From NCBI GenBank assembly GCA_963777835.1, contig CAVZRK010000005.1, forward strand, positions 1-64,000: DNA of 64,000 bases. Direction: 5' to 3'. The position numbers and the translations under genes were made by a program. Every line of letters begins with the position of its first letter. Position 1 is the first letter of the stretch. This stretch comes from SPDF01 sp963777835. Lineage in GTDB: Bacteria > Gemmatimonadota > Gemmatimonadetes > Gemmatimonadales > GWC2-71-9. Positions 58,030-64,000 of this stretch are shown piece after piece. The notes under the pieces were generated by a model that was given only the letters and a program-made list of their open reading frames with translations, was not told the origin of the DNA and made no database searches.

Positions 58030-60420
58030 ATGGCATCCATCCCAGAGATCTTCGCCTCCATGGCGTACGGGCCCGCCCCCGAGTCCGCCAAGCCGGCGGA
58101 GGAGTGGCTCGACCGGCACGGCCGCCGCTTCGGCATGTTCATCGGCGGGGCGTGGACACCCCCCGGCGACCTCTTCGACACCGTCAATCCCGGGACGGGA
58201 CAGCCGCTCGCCAGGGTGACGCAGGCCTCCGCCGCGGACGTGGACCGTGCGGTGGCCGCGGCGCGCGCCGCCCAGCCGGGGTGGTGGGCGCTGGGGGGCC
58301 ACGGCCGCGCGCGGCACCTGTACGCGCTGGCGCGGGCGGTGCAGCGGAACGCGCGGCTGCTCTCGGTGGTGGAGTCCCTCGACAACGGCAAGCCGATCCG
58401 CGAATCGCGCGACATCGACATCCCGCTCGTGGCCCGGCACTTCTACCATCACGCGGGGTGGGCGCAGCTGATGGACCGCGAACTCCCCGGAATGGAGCCG
58501 GTCGGCGTCGCGGGGCAGATCATCCCCTGGAACTTCCCGATGCTCATGCTGGCCTGGAAGATCGCGCCGGCCATCGCCATGGGGAACACCGTGGTGCTGA
58601 AGCCGGCGGAGTTCACCTCGCTCACCGCGCTGCTGTTCGCCGAGCTGTGCGTGGAGGCGGGGCTGCCCGCCGGCGTGGTCAACATCATCACCGGCGACGG
58701 GCGCACCGGCGCCGCGCTGGTGGCGCATCCCGGCGTGGACAAAATCGCCTTCACCGGGTCCACGGACGTCGGGCGGCTCATCCGGGTGGCCACCGCCGGC
58801 ACCGGGAAGAAGCTGTCGCTCGAGCTCGGCGGGAAGTCGCCGTTCATCGTGTTCGACGACGCCGACCTCGACAGCGTGGTCGAGGGGGTGGTGGACGCCA
58901 TCTGGTTCAACCAGGGCCAGGTCTGCTGCGCGGGCTCCCGCATCCTGGCCCAGGAGGGGATCGCGGCGCGGCTGGAGGAGAAGCTCAAGGCCCGGATGGA
59001 GACCCTCCGGCTCGGGGATCCGCTCGACAAGGCGGTGGACATCGGCGCGATCATCGCCCCGGTGCAACTCGAGAAGATCCGGGAACTGGTCCGCAAGGGC
59101 GAGGAGGAGGGCGCCCGGATGTGGCAGCCCTCGTGGAGCTGCCCGACCGAAGGGTATTTCTACCCGCCCACGCTCTTCACCGAGGTGGCGCCGGCCGCGA
59201 CGGTGGCGCAGGTGGAGATCTTCGGGCCGGTCGTGGTGATGATGAGCTTCCGCACGCCGGTGGAGGCGGTCGAACTGGCCAATAACACACGCTACGGCCT
59301 CGCTGCAAGCGTCTGGACCGAGAACATCAACCTGGCGCTGGACATCGCGCCGAAGGTGAAGGCCGGCTCGGTCTGGATCAACTGCACCAATATGTTCGAC
59401 GCCGCCTCGGGCTTCGGCGGCTACCGCGAGAGCGGGTTCGGGCGGGAGGGCGGGAAGGAAGGGTTGTGGGAGTATGTGAAGGAGGGCGGGGCAGCGGGGC
59501 AGGGGGGCAGGGGGGCGGTCAAGCCGTACGCCGCCAAGACTGCCTTGCGGCCCCGCAGCCCCGCCGCCTCGCCTTCGATCGACCGCACCCCCAAGCTCTA
59601 CATCGGCGGCGCGCAGGTGCGCCCCGACTCAGGCTACAGCCTGCCGGTGCACGGGGCGGACGGGGAAGTCGCGGGCGAGGTCGGGCATGGCAACCGGAAG
59701 GACATCCGCAACGCGGTCGAGGCGGCGCACGCGGCACGGGGATGGGCCCGCGCGACGGCGCACCTCCGGGCCCAGGTGCTCTACTACATCGCCGAAAATC
59801 TCGCGGCGCGGCGTGACGAATTCTCGGCGCGCATCGTCGCCCTGACCGGCCGGTCGAGGCGGCAGGGCCAGGAGGAGGTGAACCTCTCGCTTGCCCGGCT
59901 GTTCAGCTACGCCGCCTGGGCCGACAAGTGGGACGGGCGCGTGCACCACACCCCCGTCCGCAACGTGACGCTCGCCATGCCGGAACCGCTCGGCGTGATG
60001 GCCGTCGTGTGCCCCGAGGAGTGGCCTCTCCTCGGCTTCCTGTCGGCGGTGCTGCCGCCCCTGGCGATGGGAAACACCGTGGTGGCGCTCCCGTCCGGGC
60101 GCTGGCCGCTGCTCGCCACCGACCTCTACCAGGTACTCGACACGTCGGACCTTCCCAAGGGTGTCCTCAACATCGTGACGGGCCCGCGCGAGGAGCTTGC
60201 CGCGGTGCTGGCCGCGCACGACGACATCGACGCCATGTGGTACTGGGGAACGGCCGAGGGAAGCGCCGCGGTGGAGAAGCTCTCCGCGGGGAACCTCAAG
60301 CAGACCTGGGTGAACCACGGCCGGGGGGTGCGGTGGGAGGTGGCGGCCGACGGGGAAGGGGAGCGGTTTCTCCGTCACGCGACCCAGGTCAAGAACGTCT
60401 GGGTGCCTTACGGGGAGTGA
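58030..60420 (+). CDS. ALDH16-type two-domain aldehyde dehydrogenase
   Basis: A 796-residue protein with two aldehyde-dehydrogenase domains. The first (about 1-485) is complete: FTGSTDVGRLI, catalytic E265 in LELGGKSPF, C299 in NQGQVCCAGSR. A Gly/Ala linker follows (about 486-510). The second (about 515-796) keeps the NAD-fold (PLGVMAVVCPEEWPLLGFLS, LPPLAMGNTVVALPSGRWPL) but lacks the catalytic Cys and the GQ.C motif. This is the layout of the ALDH16 family. With deoC upstream it probably disposes of acetaldehyde. Its end overlaps the convergent ppx gene by 13 bp. Confidence 0.88.
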   Translation: MASIPEIFASMAYGPAPESAKPAEEWLDRHGRRFGMFIGGAWTPPGDLFDTVNPGTGQPLARVTQASAADVDRAVAAARAAQPGWWALGGHGRARHLYALARAVQRNARLLSVVESLDNGKPIRESRDIDIPLVARHFYHHAGWAQLMDRELPGMEPVGVAGQIIPWNFPMLMLAWKIAPAIAMGNTVVLKPAEFTSLTALLFAELCVEAGLPAGVVNIITGDGRTGAALVAHPGVDKIAFTGSTDVGRLIRVATAGTGKKLSLELGGKSPFIVFDDADLDSVVEGVVDAIWFNQGQVCCAGSRILAQEGIAARLEEKLKARMETLRLGDPLDKAVDIGAIIAPVQLEKIRELVRKGEEEGARMWQPSWSCPTEGYFYPPTLFTEVAPAATVAQVEIFGPVVVMMSFRTPVEAVELANNTRYGLAASVWTENINLALDIAPKVKAGSVWINCTNMFDAASGFGGYRESGFGREGGKEGLWEYVKEGGAAGQGGRGAVKPYAAKTALRPRSPAASPSIDRTPKLYIGGAQVRPDSGYSLPVHGADGEVAGEVGHGNRKDIRNAVEAAHAARGWARATAHLRAQVLYYIAENLAARRDEFSARIVALTGRSRRQGQEEVNLSLARLFSYAAWADKWDGRVHHTPVRNVTLAMPEPLGVMAVVCPEEWPLLGFLSAVLPPLAMGNTVVALPSGRWPLLATDLYQVLDTSDLPKGVLNIVTGPREELAAVLAAHDDIDAMWYWGTAEGSAAVEKLSAGNLKQTWVNHGRGVRWEVAADGEGERFLRHATQVKNVWVPYGE
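59485..59565. repeat. Palindromic G/C repeat encoding the ALDH linker
   Basis: GGCGGGGCAGCGGGGC (59485-59500) and GCCCCGCAGCCCCGCC (59550-59565) are inverted copies with one mismatch. Between them are two further GGGGGGCA units. The element is in frame and encodes the linker between the two dehydrogenase domains. Confidence 0.65.
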
Positions 60421-62007
60421 CGCGCTTTCGCTCGCCGTCTGGCCGGCGGGTCGGCCAGGGCGAGCGAGACGTTGATGGTGATCTTCCGGCCAAGGACTTT
60501 CTGCAGGACGTCCGCCTTGCGGCGCGCGGCCCATCCCTCCAGCTCCATGTTCGCGCCGGCCCGCCGCGGCGCGATCCGCAGCACCAGCTTCTTCCGCGTC
60601 AGCTCCGCCCTCACCTGATCCACCACCGCGGTATGCCCGCGGTCCAGCCCGTCGGCCACGCGCAGGAGGCCCGCGGTGCGCCGCACCAGCGCCTGGTCGT
60701 CGGGTGAGAGGGCCGCGAACTCCGGGTCGGAGCGTTTCGGGCCGCGCCGCCGATGGTAGCGGCTAACGAGCGCCACGAGGGACCGCTCGCGGGCGCCGAG
60801 CCCGATCCGGTCGGCGTGCATGATGAGCTGGTAGCTGTGCCGGTGGTGGCTCTTGTAGCTCACGAGCTGGCCGACGTCATGCAGGATGCTCGCGGCCTCG
60901 AGGATGTGGCGCTCCTCGGCGGTGCATCCGACGGCCTCGCCGATCTGGTCGAAGAGCGACAGCGCCAGCAGCCGGACCTGCTCGACATGCCGCCGGTCGG
61001 TGCGGCAGCGGTCGGCGAACTCCCGGACGAGCCGCATCGGGTCCACTGCCGGCGCCGTGTCGGCCGAGGCGCCGACCATTTCCCAGAGCAGTCCCTCCCG
61101 CAGTCCGTACGCGCTGACGGTGACGCTGCCCGCGTCGAGGCGCTCGAGGACCGACGCGATGACGGTGAGCCCCGCGAGGATGATGTCGGCCCGCTCGGGG
61201 TTCAGGCCCGGCACGCTCCGGCGCTGGAGCGCCGTGCGGGTGGACAGCCACTCGACCAGGTGCTCCACTTCCGCGACCGACACCTCGATGCCGTGCACCG
61301 GCTCGTTGGGATCGCCGCCCCGCCGCGCCACCGCCATCCGGCCAAGGTTGGTGAACGTCCCCCCCGACCCGATGATCCGCGCGCCCATCCACGCCCGCTT
61401 CGGCAGTTGGCGCGTGAGGCGCTTGCCCAGGTGCCTCCGAAGCGCGGCGACCTCGCGGTGGGCGGCCCGCTTGCCGGGGAGGAACTGCTCGGTGAGCCGG
61501 ACCGCGCCGTAGGGGAGGGACCGGCTCATCTCCACCAGCCCGTCCACCGCGCCGACCAGCTCGAGGCTGCCGCCGCCGATGTCGGCGATGATGGACTTCG
61601 TGTTGTCGAGCCGGAAGTGGTGGCGGACGGACCGCCAGGAGAGCTGGGCTTCGTGCTCGGTCGATGATGACCTGGAGGGGGAGGCCGAGCTCGTCGCGGA
61701 CCCGGCGGACGAATTCGTCGCCGTTCTTGGCCTCGCGCACGGCGGCGGTCGCGACCGCGGCGATGGTGGTGGCGCCGCGGCGCCGGCAGACGTCGGCCAT
61801 GCGCCGGAGCGCCGTCAGGGCGCGCTCCATGGCGGCGGGATCCAGCCGCCCGGTGGCGGCCAGCCCCTGGGCCAGGCGGGGCTGGGCCTTGATCTCGTCG
61901 ATCGGCGCCAGGCCGGTGGCCGGGTCGTACTGCGCGATCAGGAGCCGGATCGAATTGGAGCCCACGTCGATCGCGGCGAGCCGCGCGCCCGGGCCGGGCC
62001 GCTTCAC
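60408..62007 (-). CDS. ppx: Ppx/GppA exopolyphosphatase (frame broken by +1)
   Basis: Exopolyphosphatase/pppGpp phosphatase. GTG 62007 begins the ASKHA domain (LAAIDVGSNSIRLLIAQYD); the frame fails after LPLQVIID and resumes one base later as EHEAQLSWRSVRHHF. The restored part includes the phosphate-binding ADIGGGSLELVGA, GSGGTFTNLGRM and the C-terminal HD domain (ASILHDVGQLVSYKSHHRHS). Length is 533 codons plus one base, the extra base being in GG 61659-61660. The start overlaps the phoU stop, tying it to the pst operon. Confidence 0.88.
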
Positions 62008-62714
62008 CGCTTCGGGCTTCCCGCCGGCCACGCCGCGTCGCCGACGTCCTCGGCGTGGTGCTTGATGGACTTCCCCTCCACCAGGAACACCACGTCCTCC
62101 CCGATGTTGGTGGCCAGGTCCGCCACCCGCTCGAGGTTGCGGCTCACGAGGAAGAGCTCCATGCCCGCGCCGATGGTGTGCGGGTCCTCCATCATGTGGG
62201 TCAGGAGGATCCGGAACACCGAGCGGTGCAGCACGTCCACCTTGTCGTCGCGCCGGCAGACCTCGCGGCCCGCCTGCGCGTCGCCCCGGATGAACGCCTC
62301 GAGGGCGTCCGACAGCATGTCGCGGGCGAGGCGCGCCATCTCGACGATCTCGGGCTCCGGCGCGATGGCGCGCTGGTCGGCGAGCCGCTCGGCCGACTGC
62401 GCGATGTTCACCGCGTGATCGCCGACCCGCTCGAGGTCGTTGGCGATCTTGAGCGCCGACGTGAGCATGCGGAGGTCGCGCGCCATCGGCTGCTGGAGCG
62501 CCAGCAGGTTGATGCACATGCTCCTCGATCTCGACCTCCATGCCGGTCGATGACCCGGTCGCCGCTGATGACCGCGCTGGGCCTTCCGGCCGTCCCGCTC
62601 CAGCAGCGCCTCGACCGCCAGCCCCAGCGCCGCCTCCGCCTCGCCCGACATCGTGAGGAGGCGGATCTTGACCTGGCTCAGCTCGTCGTGAAAATGCCGG
62701 TGGGCCTCGGTCAT
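62004..62714 (-). CDS. phoU: Phosphate transport regulator PhoU (three +1 sites)
   Basis: PhoU links the Pst transporter to PhoR signalling. The start FHDELSQVKIRLLTMSGEAE and the second repeat NDLERVGDHAVNIAQSAERL and SRNLERVADLATNIGEDVVF are clear. Between them, within about 62514-62579, there are three single extra bases; removing them gives AVISGDRVIDRMEVEIEE then CINLLALQQP, the normal metal-binding helix. As the shifts add to three, the reading frame is open throughout but about 20 residues are scrambled. ATG 62714 overlaps the pstB stop. Confidence 0.9.
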   Translation of the reverse strand: MTEAHRHFHDELSQVKIRLLTMSGEAEAALGLAVEALLERDGRKAQRGHQRRPGHRPAWRSRSRSMCINLLALQQPMARDLRMLTSALKIANDLERVGDHAVNIAQSAERLADQRAIAPEPEIVEMARLARDMLSDALEAFIRGDAQAGREVCRRDDKVDVLHRSVFRILLTHMMEDPHTIGAGMELFLVSRNLERVADLATNIGEDVVFLVEGKSIKHHAEDVGDAAWPAGSPKR

Positions 62715-63566
62715 CCGAATCTCCCCGTGATGTACGCCTCGGTGCGCTCGTGCGCCGGGGCGGTGAAGAGCTGCTCGGTGTCGCCGAACTCGATCAGTTC
62801 GCCGCGGTCGAAGAACCCGGTGTAGTCCGACACCCGGGCGGCCTGCTGCATGTTGTGCGTCACGATGACGATCGTGTAGTGCTTCTTGAGCTCGAAGATC
62901 AGCTCCTCCACCTTCTGGGTCGCGATCGGGTCGAGCGCGGAGCACGGCTCGTCCATCAGCAGGACGTCGGGCGCGTTCGCCGAGCGCCCGCGCGATGCAG
63001 AGCCGCTGCTGCTGCCCGCCCGAGAGCCCGGTGCCCGGCTCGTGCAGGCGGTCCTTCACCTCGTCCCACAGCGCCGCCTGGCGCAGGCTCCGCTCCACCA
63101 GGTCGGGCAGGTCGCGGGGGAGCACCAGGCGGTTGACGGTGGGGCCGTACGCCACGTTGTCGTAAATCGACTTCGGGAACGGGTTCGGCCGCTGGAACAC
63201 CATGCCGACTCGCCGCCGCAGGTCCACCAGGTCGCGCCCGGCGCCGTAGATCGACGCGCCGTCGAGGAGCAGCTCGCCCGAGTGCCGGACGTCGGGCAGC
63301 AGCTCGTGCATCCGGTTGATGGCCCGGAGGAAGGTGGACTTGCCGCAGCCCGACGGCCCGATGATGGCGGTGACGGCGTGCCGCTCGATGCCGAGGGAGA
63401 TCCCCTTGAGGACCTCCGTGGCGCCGTAGGAGAAGCGGAAGTCCCGCGCTTCCACGACGGGCGCGCCGGCGCCGGCCGGCTTCGCGGGCTGGCGCCGCGG
63501 GGACAGGGTCGGCCTGAGGCCGGATGCATGCGGCATGGCAGTCCGTCCGAGGAGAGTGGAGGTCAT
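62711..63566 (-). CDS. pstB: Phosphate ABC transporter ATPase PstB (frame broken by +1)
   Basis: PstB energises phosphate uptake. Walker A GPSGCGKSTFLRAINRM, the Q-loop MVFQRPNPFPKSIYDNVAYG and signature LSGGQQQRLCIARAL are in one frame. After that, an extra base near 62979-62982 shifts the frame, and LLMDEPCSALDPIATQKVEE and IVIVTHNMQQAARVSD follow in the next. ATG 63566 overlaps the stop of the other pstB; ATG 63536 is a possible shorter start. The first 35 residues are an extra basic/Pro-rich leader. Confidence 0.92.
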
Positions 63567-64000
63567 CCGAACCGCCCCGTAATGTAGGCTTCGGTGGCTT
63601 CGCGGGCCGGCGAGGTGAACATCTGGCGTGTCGCGCCGGTCTCGACCAGCTCGCCCAGGTAGAAGAAGCTCGTGGTGTCGGAGACGCGCGCGGCCTGCTG
63701 CATGTTGTGCGTCACGATGACGATCGTGAATTCCCGCTTGAGCGTGTACAGCAACTCCTCGATCCGCTGTGTGCCCTGCGGGTCGAGCGACGCCGTCGGC
63801 TCGTCGAGGAGGATGACCTCCGGGCGCGGCGCGATCGTCCGCGCCACGCAGAGCCGCTGCTGCTGCCCGCCGGAGAGCGCCATGGCGCTGGCGGTCAGCC
63901 GGTCCTTCACTTCGTCCCACAGGGCCGCACCGTGCAGCGCGCGTTCGACGGTCTCGGCCACCTCGGTCCTGGACCGGTGTTGCCCCACGCGGAGCCCCGC
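63563..64000 (-). CDS. pstB: Second PstB paralogue (5' part outside the window)
   Basis: This is the C-terminal two thirds of another PstB: signature ALSGGQQQRLCVARTIAPRP, Walker B EVILLDEPTASLDPQGTQRI, H-loop VTHNMQQAARVSD, and the end EATEAYITGRFG. It stays open to the right edge, so its Walker A is not seen. The first visible residues (GLRVGQHRSRTEVAETVERA) fit PstB. It overlaps the other pstB as ATGA. The pstA and pstC genes are probably just beyond the edge. Confidence 0.92.
   Translation of the reverse strand, partial: AGLRVGQHRSRTEVAETVERALHGAALWDEVKDRLTASAMALSGGQQQRLCVARTIAPRPEVILLDEPTASLDPQGTQRIEELLYTLKREFTIVIVTHNMQQAARVSDTTSFFYLGELVETGATRQMFTSPAREATEAYITGRFG

Overview
The window is high-GC bacterial chromosome with very tight gene packing. 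Many neighbouring genes overlap by four bases (ATGA or GTGA). The organism is a diderm: there are three outer-membrane barrel proteins, several lipoproteins with lipoboxes, and a DegP-type periplasmic protease. It has UbiA-, UbiD- and UbiX-type genes beside a quinone methyltransferase, the set that serves the late futalosine (Mqn) menaquinone route. This fits Gemmatimonadota or a related phylum, but that is an inference from gene content, not a demonstrated identity.

Layout. 1-3285 is accessory DNA: the tail of a probable insertion-sequence transposase, a RelE/HigB-type toxin-antitoxin pair with a palindromic operator, then three short cassettes separated by integron attC-like sites. No integrase is visible. 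3483-7314 holds a small basic protein, a Ser/Thr kinase, polyphosphate kinase 2 and a SAM-hydrolysing enzyme. 7320-10570 (minus strand) is an ECF sigma factor, a zinc-type anti-sigma factor and two envelope proteins. 10624-14931 is the menaquinone cluster, including a small unannotated coupled ORF. 15048-22076 holds a phosphodiesterase, a UvrC-like nuclease with MutM, a cupredoxin lipoprotein, PurD, an M48 protease and a PLP enzyme of sulfur amino-acid metabolism. 22175-27482 is an HD-GYP response regulator followed by glmM-glmS-dtd-maf. 27508-40058 holds signalling and surface genes: an FHA-GAF-cyclase, a lipoprotein and an outer-membrane protein with starts 3 bp apart, a PilB/GspE ATPase fused to a receiver domain, a Nudix hydrolase, a beta-helix protein, a hybrid histidine kinase, a hexapeptide acyltransferase and ApbE. 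40072-50035 (minus) is a proteostasis block: tig-clpP-clpX-engB, a CDGSH protein, tRNA-Leu, degP and dnaK. 50248-56787 (minus) holds two barrel proteins, a TPR membrane protein and a PP2C phosphatase. 56995-60420 is deoC with a two-domain ALDH16-type dehydrogenase. 60408-64000 (minus) is a pstB-pstB-phoU-ppx phosphate operon that runs off the right edge.

Main observations. (1) A cluster of attC-like sites without a visible integrase carries unrecognised genes. (2) Eleven positions in eight conserved genes (menG, glmS, clpP, tig, dnaK, ppx, phoU, pstB) each carry exactly one extra base and never a missing one. This looks like a systematic sequence error, and users should read these genes as probably intact in the organism. 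(3) Short palindromic or tandem repeats recur, including two related copies of a CACGAAA-type inverted repeat, and some sit inside coding sequence. (4) Several starts appear non-canonical (CTG, ATT, TTG). (5) A type IV pilus/type II secretion ATPase carries its own receiver domain.
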